DNA from: Flavobacterium sp.
GTDB taxonomy: Bacteria > Bacteroidota > Bacteroidia > Flavobacteriales > Flavobacteriaceae
Assembly (NCBI RefSeq): GCF_017744675.1
Contig: NZ_JAGIAV010000004.1
Location: 62,001 to 126,000, forward strand
Reading direction: 5' to 3'
DNA length: 64,000 nt
The notes under the pieces are model-generated. The model was not told the origin of the DNA and made no database searches. It saw only the letters and a program-made list of their open reading frames with translations. Shown here piece by piece: positions 1 through 8,125 of this stretch (position 1 is the stretch's first letter; every line of letters begins with the position of its first letter). The translations under genes and the position numbers were made by a program.

Positions 1-2
1 TT

Positions 3-2156
3 TTGCCATTTAAAATTCGTTTAAATGATTTTATCGCTGATAAATATCCTGGATCAGAAAAAAGTTATTCAGCTTTTAAAAGTAAAGTAACCGTTCAAGA
101 TTCTACAGAAACGTTTGATGCAGATATTTTTATGAACCATGTTTTAGATTACAAAGGATACCGTTTCTTTCAATCTTCATTTGATCCAGACGAAAAAGGA
201 ACTGTTTTATCTGTAAATCATGACTTTTGGGGAACTAACATTACTTATTTAGGTTATTTTCTGTTATACATTGGTTTAATGGCAATTATGTTTACTAAAC
301 ATTCTCGTTTTGGCGATTTGAAAAAGAAATTAGACGCCATTCAAAAGAAGAAAGAAAAACTAATTACAATTTTAGTTTTATTAATTGGGTTAAATGGTTT
401 TGCTCAGCAAACGCCTCATGTTCATTCACACGATCACGCGCATTCTGCAGATCCAAATGATCATGCGAATCACGTTACAGCTCCACCAAGCAAGAAACAA
501 TTAGATTCTTTATTGACTATTTATAAAGTACCAGAAGCACACGCAGCCAAATTTGGCCGTTTGATTATTCAAGATGCAGGAGGTAGAATGAAGCCTATTA
601 ATACTTTTTCATCTGAATTACTTCGTAAAGTAAGCCATAGTGATACTTATAACGGGATGAATTCTGATCAGGTTTTCTTATCTATGACGCAATATGCTCA
701 GGTTTGGATTCAGATTCCTTTGATTTATATCAAATCTGGAAATGACAGTATTCGTAAAATTATCGGAATTGATTCTAAAGATCAATATGCTCCGTTTGTA
801 AAATTCTTTGATGAACAAGGAAATTATAAATTATCGCCTTATTTAGATGGAGCTTATAAAGCTGCAAATCCGAATAATTTTGAGAAAGATTTTGTTGAGA
901 CTGATAAAAAAGTAAACTTAATGGAATCGGCTTTGAGCGGAAGGATTTTGAAAATTTTCCCTGTTCCAAACGATATAAATAATAAATGGGTTTCTTATCT
1001 AGAGCGCGATAATGCTGGTTTTAAAGGAATGGATTCTACTTATGTGCAGCAAATCCTGCCATTGTACTTTAGTGCTTTAAACAATGGTTCTATTGAGAAA
1101 AACTTTAGTACTGCTGATAACTTAGTGGAAAGCATTAATGGTTTTCAGAAGAAATTTGGAGCAAAAGTAAGACCAAGCGAAGAAAAAATCGATGCTGAGA
1201 TTGCTTATAACAAATACGATGTTTTCAAAGTATTGCCATATTGGTACATTACAGTAGCAATTTTGATGCTTATGTTTACGATTCTAAATATTTTCTTTGA
1301 GAAAAAATGGATTCGTATTACCGTAAATGTTTTCCATGTTTTGGTAGGTTTACTATTTGTGCTCCATACCTTAGGATTAATTGCGCGTTGGTATATTTCT
1401 GGTCACGCGCCATGGAGTAACGCTTACGAATCTATCGTTTATGTTGCTTGGTCGACGATGTTTTTCGGATTGGCTTTTGATAGAAAATCAAAACTTACTG
1501 TAGCTTCATCAGCATTCGTTACAGCAATGATTTTAATGGCAGCTTACATGAACTGGATCGATCCAGAAATTGCAAATCTTCAGCCAGTTCTTAATTCATA
1601 TTGGTTAATGATTCACGTTGCCGTAATTGTAGCAAGTTATGGTCCAACTGCTTTAGGAATGATTTTAGGTTTTGTTGCTTTAATCTTGATTTTCTTTACG
1701 AATGATAAAAACAAAGCCAAAATGGACTTACATATTAAAGAAGTAAGTTACATTAATGAAATGGCTTTGACAATTGGTCTTATTATGTTGACTATTGGAA
1801 ACTTCCTAGGAGGGCAATGGGCAAACGAAAGTTGGGGACGCTACTGGGGATGGGATCCAAAAGAAACTTGGGCTTTAATTTCTATTATGGTGTATGCGTT
1901 TGTAATTCACGCTCGCTTTGTACCCGCTTTAAGAGGAAAATGGTTCTTTAACTTAATGAGTATGTATGCTTTTGTTTCGATCTTGTTTACCTATTATGGA
2001 GTAAACTTCCACTTAGTAGGTTTACACTCTTACGCAAGCGGAGAAGCGCATTCATTAAACTGGATTTACTATTGCTTGATTACAATTTCTATAATTGGAG
2101 CGGTAACATATCCAAAATATCGCAAGTACTATAAAACAAAAAAAGTAAAGAAATAA
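3..2156 (+). CDS. ccsA: Cytochrome c biogenesis protein, CcsB(ResB)-CcsA fusion type, 5' partial
   Basis: This is the 3' part of a large haem-handling membrane protein for System II cytochrome c maturation, which presents haem to apocytochromes outside the cytoplasmic membrane. The first ~75 visible residues look like the end of a ResB/CcsB domain, followed by membrane segments at ~75-98 and ~117-134, a His-rich stretch (~138-157), a soluble region, and a CcsA domain with many membrane segments from ~410. The CcsA haem-binding signature WGWDPKETWAL lies near residue 615. The reading frame is open at the window edge, so the true start lies upstream and the TTG at position 3 is not the start. 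Family and fusion type are clear; the N-terminal extent is not visible. Confidence 0.93.
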   Translation: MPFKIRLNDFIADKYPGSEKSYSAFKSKVTVQDSTETFDADIFMNHVLDYKGYRFFQSSFDPDEKGTVLSVNHDFWGTNITYLGYFLLYIGLMAIMFTKHSRFGDLKKKLDAIQKKKEKLITILVLLIGLNGFAQQTPHVHSHDHAHSADPNDHANHVTAPPSKKQLDSLLTIYKVPEAHAAKFGRLIIQDAGGRMKPINTFSSELLRKVSHSDTYNGMNSDQVFLSMTQYAQVWIQIPLIYIKSGNDSIRKIIGIDSKDQYAPFVKFFDEQGNYKLSPYLDGAYKAANPNNFEKDFVETDKKVNLMESALSGRILKIFPVPNDINNKWVSYLERDNAGFKGMDSTYVQQILPLYFSALNNGSIEKNFSTADNLVESINGFQKKFGAKVRPSEEKIDAEIAYNKYDVFKVLPYWYITVAILMLMFTILNIFFEKKWIRITVNVFHVLVGLLFVLHTLGLIARWYISGHAPWSNAYESIVYVAWSTMFFGLAFDRKSKLTVASSAFVTAMILMAAYMNWIDPEIANLQPVLNSYWLMIHVAVIVASYGPTALGMILGFVALILIFFTNDKNKAKMDLHIKEVSYINEMALTIGLIMLTIGNFLGGQWANESWGRYWGWDPKETWALISIMVYAFVIHARFVPALRGKWFFNLMSMYAFVSILFTYYGVNFHLVGLHSYASGEAHSLNWIYYCLITISIIGAVTYPKYRKYYKTKKVKK

Positions 2157-2186
2157 TAATTCACAATAATTATTGATTCAAAACAG

Positions 2187-2220
2187 AAAGGGTTCAACAC
2201 AATGTTGAACCCTTTTTTTA
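2187..2220 (+). terminator. Rho-independent terminator after the cytochrome c biogenesis gene
   Basis: A perfect 13-bp stem (AAAGGGTTCAACA and its complement) with a CAA loop is followed by a run of seven T. It lies between two convergent genes and could serve the plus-strand gene best because the T-run is on that side. Confidence 0.85.
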
Positions 2221-2237
2221 TACAATTTGTTTATTTT

Positions 2238-2972
2238 TTATTCTGGAAGTTTTCCTAAAATAGCAAGTATTATGACTGCAATTATAAAGTAACAGATTAA
2301 AAATATGATGTGGCTTAAGATACTAAAGAAAAAAGCCTTTGTTTTAGACATCTTATTAAAAAACTGAATATTTGTCCAAAAAATCAATACAAGCCCAATA
2401 ATATAAGCCACAGTCGAAAATTTTTGAATGTGAGGTGTACCATTTAAATAAAAAAGCACTGGAAATGTTAGAATCTGAACAAAAAGGCGTTGGGATGCTT
2501 TAAATGTATTTAATATAAAAAGCTCAAAATAATTATAACCTTGCTTTCTAAAAACGACATAAGTTCCGATCGTGTAAATCGGAATAGCTGCAATGGTAGT
2601 CCAAGAATAATGAGTTGCCATCCATTCGTTAAACTCATTATAATCTATTAATTCATTATCTGCTTTAGGAAACATGTTGATATGAAAGAAATGATATAAA
2701 ACGCCATACAGCGCCGCCAAAACAACGACCAATGATAACGGTTTAAAATGGCGGACTCTTTTTCCTTCAATAAATTCACGTACAGAATCTCCAGGTCTGG
2801 TAAATAATTGTTTTAAGGAGAATAAAATACCTTTATCAAAATGCAACAAGCCATGCTGGATATCATGCCACAAAAAATGAGCATTTATTTTATGCGTCTC
2901 CGCAGACTGGCCACAGTTGTTGCAATAATGCCCCTTAAAAATCTGATGGCAGTTTTTACACATTATCTCCAT
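2238..2972 (-). CDS. DUF3667 family membrane protein with N-terminal zinc ribbon
   Basis: The protein begins with a CxxC...CxxC zinc-ribbon (CKNC at ~5-8, CNNC at ~17-20), then the conserved region with GDSVREFIEGKRVRHFKP typical of DUF3667, and then about five hydrophobic segments. The function of the family is unknown; it is a cytoplasmic-membrane protein common in Bacteroidota. It follows a DoxX-like gene on the same strand with a 13-base gap, so the two probably share a transcript. Family assignment is from the motif order. Confidence 0.85.
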   Translation of the reverse strand: MEIMCKNCHQIFKGHYCNNCGQSAETHKINAHFLWHDIQHGLLHFDKGILFSLKQLFTRPGDSVREFIEGKRVRHFKPLSLVVVLAALYGVLYHFFHINMFPKADNELIDYNEFNEWMATHYSWTTIAAIPIYTIGTYVVFRKQGYNYFELFILNTFKASQRLFVQILTFPVLFYLNGTPHIQKFSTVAYIIGLVLIFWTNIQFFNKMSKTKAFFFSILSHIIFLICYFIIAVIILAILGKLPE

Positions 2973-2985
2973 TTTTAAAATCGAA

Positions 2986-3381
2986 TTAAAGATTAGTATT
3001 TTGTTGATTTTTTCTAAAACCGTTTGGATACATTATTGCAAACAAAACCACTATCAAAAGGAAATTGTATTCAACGCCATTTCTTCCGCCACCAACCACA
3101 AACCAGCCTTCTTTAAAATGAACTAAAATAATTCCCATGATGAGAATAAAAATGGTTACAAATCCAGCTAATTTTACGTATTTGTTACTGATAAGAAGAA
3201 TTGCGGCAGCAACATGAGATAATTTGATGCTCCAAGCCAGAAAAACACCAAAAGGAGCAAAACCGATTTGGTTTAAAAATAAATTTCCAAAATCATTAAT
3301 ACCATTATTAAACATTCCAAATACGGAATGAGTGAGCAGAATTATGGCGACTGCTATTCTTAAAAGAAAGGTTCCGGACAT
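2986..3381 (-). CDS. DoxX-like small membrane protein
   Basis: At 131 residues with four predicted membrane helices, this resembles the DoxX/DoxD-like family of small integral membrane proteins, whose members have been linked to redox or quinone-related functions but are mostly uncharacterised. A conserved-looking acidic/aromatic loop (HFKEGWFVVGGGRNGVEYNF) precedes the last helix, as in other DoxX proteins. It is upstream of the DUF3667 gene and downstream of the sigma/anti-sigma operon, from which a hairpin at 3418-3447 separates it. No substrate can be inferred. Confidence 0.7.
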   Translation of the reverse strand: MSGTFLLRIAVAIILLTHSVFGMFNNGINDFGNLFLNQIGFAPFGVFLAWSIKLSHVAAAILLISNKYVKLAGFVTIFILIMGIILVHFKEGWFVVGGGRNGVEYNFLLIVVLFAIMYPNGFRKNQQNTNL

Positions 3382-3417
3382 GATTTGTTTTTGGATTTGT
3401 TAAATTAAAAGTAATAA

Positions 3418-3447
3418 AAAACGCATATTAAATCTAATATGCGTTTT
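3418..3447 (-). terminator. Terminator of the sigma/anti-sigma operon
   Basis: A perfect 13-bp stem (AAAACGCATATTA and complement) with a 4-base loop lies just past the anti-sigma stop codon. Read on the minus strand it is followed by a short T-rich tract. It separates the sigma operon from the DoxX-like gene. Confidence 0.75.
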
Positions 3448-3470
3448 CAATTTTTATGAAATATTAATTT

Positions 3471-4259
3471 TTAAACTTTTCCTAAAGTATAAAGCTGTGT
3501 CATAGTTGGAGTAGGGCTTCCGCCAGCTGGCTCTAACGTAATTCCGAATGCTTCTGCAGAATCGGTTTGGCTTACCGCGAAAATTTTCTGAGCATTTCCT
3601 TCAAAATTATCCAATAAACCAATACTTGTTGGCGTAAGAACGGGGCTTAATTTTAAAGACCAAACCTGATAAACCATTCCTTTTGGAGGAGTTGGCAAAC
3701 CAGCCGCATCTATATAAGTCGTCTTAGTTTGTTGGTTCCAATATACTTTTGCAAAAGATGTTGGTGATACTGCTTGTCCACCAAGTGTAACTCCAGTATT
3801 CTTGATATCTCTTACAATTTTTAAATTTTTCTCCGTTTGCTTATTCTGCTGATCTAAAAAAGCATATTCTCTTTGAATTTTGTTTTTCTCATTTCCAACG
3901 GTAGAGATGGCCTCTTTGGTTTTTGTCAATTCTAAAGTTTGGTATCCTAAACCAAGCAATAAAAGAACTGCCGCTGCCCAGCCCACATATTGAGACCAGT
4001 TTGATGCTGGTTTCATGTCGACTACTTTGCCATGTTTAAGTTCAAGTCGAGCTTTAATTTTTTCAAAGTTTTCCACAGAATGGAAAGGAGAGAAGCTCGA
4101 CGAAAGGGCAATTATAGCTTTTTCTATTGAAATAATTTCTTGATCTACCTCAGGATTGTTTTTTGCCAATTCGGCAATTTCCAAGTTTTCTTTTTCACTT
4201 AACAAGCCGTAAACGTACAGCTCTAAAATTCCTGATTCTATATATTCTTGTGCTTCCAT
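3471..4259 (-). CDS. Anti-sigma factor, RskA-type
   Basis: A 262-residue single-pass membrane protein: an N-terminal cytoplasmic region (~1-90) that would bind the sigma factor, one membrane helix (WAAAVLLLLGLGYQTL, ~93-108), a short coiled-coil-like stretch, and a C-terminal RskA domain containing the motif MVYQVWSL and the ending typical of this family. Its start codon overlaps the stop of the ECF sigma gene by one base (TAATG), so the two are translationally coupled, as expected for a sigma/anti-sigma pair. Which signal releases the sigma factor is unknown. Confidence 0.88.
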   Translation of the reverse strand: MEAQEYIESGILELYVYGLLSEKENLEIAELAKNNPEVDQEIISIEKAIIALSSSFSPFHSVENFEKIKARLELKHGKVVDMKPASNWSQYVGWAAAVLLLLGLGYQTLELTKTKEAISTVGNEKNKIQREYAFLDQQNKQTEKNLKIVRDIKNTGVTLGGQAVSPTSFAKVYWNQQTKTTYIDAAGLPTPPKGMVYQVWSLKLSPVLTPTSIGLLDNFEGNAQKIFAVSQTDSAEAFGITLEPAGGSPTPTMTQLYTLGKV

Positions 4260-4789
4260 TATATTTTCAAATAATTACGTAAATCGTTAATACAGTTTCT
4301 GTTTTGCGTTTTTATAGTTCCCAGCGGCAGAGCCAGTTCTTCTGACGCTTCTTGCTGAGTATATCCTTTAAAGAACAGTAAATTGATTATCTCAATACAT
4401 TTAGGTTTCAGTTTTTTTACAAATTCCTGAATTCCAATCGCATCCAGTTTATGGCTCAATTTATTGCTCTCATCTAAGAGATTTACGAAATTATCTGATG
4501 AAAGGTTTTTTTGGCTGTTGTTATAATCTTTAGAACGAAGTTTATCGATAGAGGTGTTTCGTGCAATATTTAGAATCCAGGTATAAAATCGTCCTTTACT
4601 TTCATTATAAGAATCAATGTTTTTCCAGATTTTGACAAAAACATCCTGAAGCACATCTTCGGCTTCTTCGCGATTCTTTATTAGTACATGAATAACAGAA
4701 AATAAGCTTTTTGAATACATGTCGTACAAATGTGTAAAAGCTTTTTCATCCTTTTTGTAAATTAAAACCAGAAGTTCTTCTTGACTCAT
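4259..4789 (-). CDS. ECF-type RNA polymerase sigma factor
   Basis: A 176-residue sigma-70 factor of the extracytoplasmic-function class. Region 2 (DVLQDVFVKIWKNIDSYN and the following WILNIARN) and region 4 with its helix-turn-helix (GYTQQEASEELALPLGTIKT) are both recognisable, and regions 1 and 3 are absent as usual. It is the first gene of a two-gene operon with the RskA-type anti-sigma factor. The operon starts divergently from a 750-base non-coding region. The regulon cannot be read from this window. Confidence 0.92.
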   Translation of the reverse strand: MSQEELLVLIYKKDEKAFTHLYDMYSKSLFSVIHVLIKNREEAEDVLQDVFVKIWKNIDSYNESKGRFYTWILNIARNTSIDKLRSKDYNNSQKNLSSDNFVNLLDESNKLSHKLDAIGIQEFVKKLKPKCIEIINLLFFKGYTQQEASEELALPLGTIKTQNRNCINDLRNYLKI

Positions 4790-5061
4790 AGATTGGGATT
4801 TTTAAGTTTAAAGATTAGAAGTTAATGCATTCCTTATTAACTTTTTATAAAGTTAATTTATTTTTCTCTCATTTTTTATTTTTTTTTAACAGCCTAAAAC
4901 CTAAGAAAATAAGGGGTAAGAAAAAAAGTGAGTTTTTTTTGTCTTTTTTTAAAACCAAAAACAATCCGATTACGTAAATGTATTTTAAAGGATCGAAAAG
5001 ATCTGAAATACAGTTCTTAGAGAATTTTAAAAACTGTTGTTATTTAAATATTAAAAGACTT

Positions 5062-5199
5062 ATGGATAGCAAAATAATAGTCAAGATATTAATAGTTGGA
5101 TTAACAACAGTTTTGACACTAATTAGTTTTACTGAAAAAGATTTTTTGAAAGATGCTTTAGGAAGTACTATGAAATATGATAGTGAAAACACTAAATAG
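5062..5199 (+). CDS. Possible small membrane or exported peptide, unknown
   Basis: A 45-codon reading frame from the ATG at 5062 would encode a peptide with one hydrophobic segment (IIVKILIVGLTTVLTLISF) and a short charged tail. The same frame can be extended upstream to an ATG at 4978 (73 residues), but that extension has no family features. I do not recognise it. The frame is followed by an inverted repeat and a terminator, which is compatible with a small independent transcript. It may equally be a chance ORF. Confidence 0.3.
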   Translation: MDSKIIVKILIVGLTTVLTLISFTEKDFLKDALGSTMKYDSENTK

Positions 5200-5358
5200 T
5201 TGATGTACTCGGACTTCCAAAAAGGAGATTTTTTTAAGATGTCACTCGATTATTTTAAGATTTAAGTTTACATCAATACAAGCCATTAAAAGATTTTTTG
5301 AAAAGACGTTTGACATGTGGGATTGAAGAGATTTTCAACATAACCGAGTCATCAACTA
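5197..5358. repeat. Long-range inverted repeat, 15-16 bp arms
   Basis: The arm at 5197-5212 (TAGTTGATGTACTCGG) is the reverse complement of 5344-5358 (CCGAGTCATCAACTA) apart from one extra T. The arms enclose about 131 bases without a credible ORF. The pattern could be the closing stem of a structured RNA or the ends of a small mobile relic. No transposase is present. Confidence 0.55.
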
Positions 5359-5414
5359 TATTTTATAAAAGATTACATAATAATTAATTCATGGTTTGAT
5401 TTGTTTGTATGGGG

Positions 5415-5450
5415 GGAAGCCTAACGTCTGATTAACGTTAGGCTTCATTT
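5415..5450 (+). terminator. Strong hairpin terminator without an assigned gene
   Basis: A perfect 12-bp stem (GAAGCCTAACGT and its complement) with a 7-base loop is followed by a T-rich tract. It lies about 90 bases before the glutathione peroxidase gene and would end any transcript coming through the preceding intergenic region. Confidence 0.8.
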
Positions 5451-5537
5451 TTTATTTAACTTTTGATTGGCAAAAATTAAAGACTTAAAATAGTTTTTGT
5501 GAAATGTATTTTAGCTAATTTTATAAAAAATTAAACG

Positions 5538-6125
5538 ATGAAAAAAATACTATTTATACTATTTGGAGCAGCTATTTTGTCGGCGACAGGATTAAATGCT
5601 CAAACCAGTACAAACAAATTATCTAAAAAAGATAAAGCCATGGCAAAAGAAACTATTTATCAATTTAAAGTAGAAGATTTATCAGGAGACACTTTTGACT
5701 TTGCTTCTTTAAAAGGCAAAAAAATAATGATTGTCAACACAGCTTCAAAATGTGGTTTAACACCTCAATACAAAGATTTAGAAGCGATTTACAAAGAATA
5801 TAAAGATAAAGGTTTTGTAATTGTTGGTTTCCCAGCAAACAACTTTGCCTCACAAGAGCCAGGTACAGCTAAAGAAATCGAAACTTTCTGCCAGCAAAAC
5901 TACGGTGTAACTTTTCCGATGATGAATAAAGTTTCTGTGAAAGGAAGTGACATGTGCGAGGTTTACAAATTCTTAACTGAAAAATCCAGAAACGGTTTGC
6001 AAGATTCTGAAGTAGAATGGAACTTTCAAAAATATCTAATCAATGAAAAAGGAGAATTAGTAAAAGTAATTAAACCAAAAACTTTACCAACAGATCCAGA
6101 AGTAATCAATTGGATTAAAAGCTAA
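5538..6125 (+). CDS. Glutathione peroxidase family protein, exported
   Basis: The enzyme reduces hydrogen or lipid peroxides through a peroxidatic cysteine. A signal peptide (~1-22, ending LNAQ) indicates a periplasmic location. The catalytic set is visible: Cys72 in NTASKCG, Gln106 in ASQEPGT, and Trp161-Asn162 in VEWNFQKYL. The length of 195 residues fits a bacterial Cys-type family member with a leader. Such bacterial enzymes commonly use thioredoxin rather than glutathione; an exported thioredoxin-fold protein lies nearby at 6773-7948, though a functional link is only inference. Confidence 0.93.
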   Translation: MKKILFILFGAAILSATGLNAQTSTNKLSKKDKAMAKETIYQFKVEDLSGDTFDFASLKGKKIMIVNTASKCGLTPQYKDLEAIYKEYKDKGFVIVGFPANNFASQEPGTAKEIETFCQQNYGVTFPMMNKVSVKGSDMCEVYKFLTEKSRNGLQDSEVEWNFQKYLINEKGELVKVIKPKTLPTDPEVINWIKS

Positions 6126-6136
6126 AAAAATAAAAA

Positions 6137-6180
6137 AAAACTCAAATTTGAATATTCAAATTTGAGTTTTTTTTTAAGTT
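6137..6180 (+). terminator. Terminator of the glutathione peroxidase gene
   Basis: A perfect palindrome of 34 bases (half: AAAACTCAAATTTGAAT) is followed by a run of T. It is immediately downstream of the stop codon and flanked on the far side by a degenerate run of CTTTGCG-type intergenic repeats (about 6190-6256). Confidence 0.85.
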
Positions 6181-6257
6181 CCAAAGCTGCAAAGATACAA
6201 AGGGACAGAGTTTTAAATACTTTGCGAACTTTGCGTAATTCTTAGCGTTCTTTGCGG

Positions 6258-6755
6258 TTAAACTAAAATAAGCTGCATAAAAACCAAATCCAGCCAATGG
6301 TCAAATTTGTAGCCCACTTCACGAATTGTACCTGTAGCCACAAATCCGAATTTTTCATGAAAAGCAATGCTTCCTGCATTATCTGCATCAATGGCGCCAA
6401 TCATCACGTGATAACCTTGTTCTTTGGCCAAACGAATTAATTCTGTGAGAAGTTTAGAGCCAATTCCTTTTCCTATAATACTATCAACCACATAAACCGA
6501 ATGTTCTACAGTATATTGATAGCCTATTTTCTCTCTAAACTGACCATAACTTCCAAAACCAACCACTTCACCATCTAAATCGGCTACAATTACAGGAAGA
6601 TTCTTGGCCATTTTATCCTCAAACCATTTAGTCTGAACTTCTAATGTCTGAGTTTCGTAACTATAGTTGGCAGTCGTATATAAAATAGAATGATTTACAA
6701 TTTCAAGAATCTTTTGTAAATCGTTTGTCGTTGCAGGTCTTAAAATAATACTCAT
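6258..6755 (-). CDS. GNAT family N-acetyltransferase, phosphinothricin-acetyltransferase-like
   Basis: At 165 residues this matches the MnaT/Pat subgroup of GNAT acetyltransferases, which transfer an acetyl group from acetyl-CoA to small amino compounds such as methionine sulfoximine or phosphinothricin. The N-terminal IRPAT-type start, the SVYV strand, the acetyl-CoA loop GKGIGSKLL (~93-101) and the NAGSIAFHEKFGFVATG motif (~126-142) are all present. It lies 17 bases downstream of the thioredoxin gene and probably shares its transcript. The natural substrate is not known. Confidence 0.88.
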   Translation of the reverse strand: MSIILRPATTNDLQKILEIVNHSILYTTANYSYETQTLEVQTKWFEDKMAKNLPVIVADLDGEVVGFGSYGQFREKIGYQYTVEHSVYVVDSIIGKGIGSKLLTELIRLAKEQGYHVMIGAIDADNAGSIAFHEKFGFVATGTIREVGYKFDHWLDLVFMQLILV

Positions 6756-6772
6756 TAGTAATTTGTTGCAGT

Positions 6773-7948
6773 TTATTTGGTATTTAGTTCAGCTAATAAA
6801 GTGTCTGCTTCTTTGGAATTCCAATCCATTTCTTTTGCTATGGCTTTCGCATTTTTAGCATATTCCAAAGCTTTCTTTTTATTTTTTATTTTATTATAAA
6901 GTTTGGCTTCGAGCAAATTACCATCATATGAATCACTTAATTCTAAAGAACGATCTACCCAAAAAATAGCCTTTTTTAAGCTTTCAGCATCTTCAATATG
7001 TTTGAAATAGGTATTTCCAATATCTTTTAAGAAACTCGCATCATTCCAAACTAATTTCTGAGTGTCTTCAAGAGTAATTTTTTTATAAAAACTCCATTTT
7101 TCGGTTCTTTCAGCTAATGTTAAATCATATTTAAAGACCAAAGAATCGGTTTTTTGCAATCGAATCGATTTGGCAATTTCTCTTTGTTTGTAATAGTTTA
7201 TAGTGTCTAAATTATCAACCAAAGGGCGAAGCAATTCATTTACAATACTTTCAATTTTGCGTTCAACACGACTTTGAGAGGCTACAGCTGCAAATTCTTT
7301 CTGATGATTTAAGACATATTGAAACTCTCTAGATTTAATATCGGTAACCCCATTGGCAATAACTCTCCAGTTCAATTCGCTAACCAGCTGTTTATCTGTT
7401 TGTGTATTCAGGTAAATATGCGTTGGTACAGATAATTCTGTTCTGTCTTTTCCTTTCCTCAAAGTATTCAAATAAATAAAAAATTTATCCGAATTGCTAG
7501 GATCGGCAAGAAACTGTTTTTCTAAATAAGGCAACTGCATTTTAGGATTTAAAACATTACTGAGCTCGTTCTGAAATTCAGGCTTTTTCATTTCGCCTTT
7601 TAAAGCATAAATTAAAGTTTCGTTACTGTCTATAAACAAAAAAGTAGGAAGTGATTTGGTATTAAATTTATCTTTTAAAGCAATACCTTCTCCTTTTTCA
7701 ATATTCTTGTAAGTGCAGACAAAATTTTTATTCAAAAAATCGATTACAGCTGGATCACTTAAAACTTCTGCCTTCATTAAATTGCAATGCGGACACCAAT
7801 CTGCATAAAGCATAACAAAAAGCGGTTTTCCTTCTTTTTTAGCATTTTCTAAAGCTGTTTTATAAGGAACATCAACAGGAACAAATTGATTCTGAGAAGT
7901 TATGCTTTGAAAAGTAAACGATAAAAAAAGTATAAATAAGAAACGCAT
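6773..7948 (-). CDS. Exported thioredoxin-domain protein
   Basis: A signal peptide (~1-18) is followed by a thioredoxin fold with the redox motif WCPHC (51-55) and the cis-proline segment TKSLPTFLFID. The long C-terminal part (~150-391) is helical with TPR-like character (SLELSDSYDGNLLEAKLYNKI...). A disulfide reductase or thiol relay role in the periplasm is likely from the family. It forms the first gene of a two-gene unit with the acetyltransferase and is divergent from menD. Confidence 0.87.
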   Translation of the reverse strand: MRFLFILFLSFTFQSITSQNQFVPVDVPYKTALENAKKEGKPLFVMLYADWCPHCNLMKAEVLSDPAVIDFLNKNFVCTYKNIEKGEGIALKDKFNTKSLPTFLFIDSNETLIYALKGEMKKPEFQNELSNVLNPKMQLPYLEKQFLADPSNSDKFFIYLNTLRKGKDRTELSVPTHIYLNTQTDKQLVSELNWRVIANGVTDIKSREFQYVLNHQKEFAAVASQSRVERKIESIVNELLRPLVDNLDTINYYKQREIAKSIRLQKTDSLVFKYDLTLAERTEKWSFYKKITLEDTQKLVWNDASFLKDIGNTYFKHIEDAESLKKAIFWVDRSLELSDSYDGNLLEAKLYNKIKNKKKALEYAKNAKAIAKEMDWNSKEADTLLAELNTK

Positions 7949-8125
7949 ATTGAGCTAGGCTTTATTAATTATTCGATTTTACAAATATATTCCCTTTTTT
8001 GAGAAAGAGCCTTAATATATTCCTAATTATAACATAAATCAAGTGCGAAGTTTGTAACTTTGTAAGCAAGATGAAGAAAAATCAAATAGAAGGATTTTCT
8101 TTAAAAATAGTAATACACGACCGGA

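Larger units (their letters stand above)
4790..5537. other. Long intergenic region upstream of sigma operon and glutathione peroxidase
   Basis: About 750 bases hold no recognised gene. It contains a near-palindrome with TTAACTTT arms around 4839-4858 upstream of the sigma gene, a possible 45-73 residue ORF (ending 5199), a long-range inverted repeat (5197-5212 with 5344-5358) and a strong terminator-like hairpin (5415-5447). The terminator without an assigned gene suggests that a short transcript ends here. Confidence 0.6.

Noticed and set aside
5197..5358. Insertion sequence ends
   Set aside because: No transposase frame lies between the arms and no target-site duplication is evident, so only an inverted repeat is reported.
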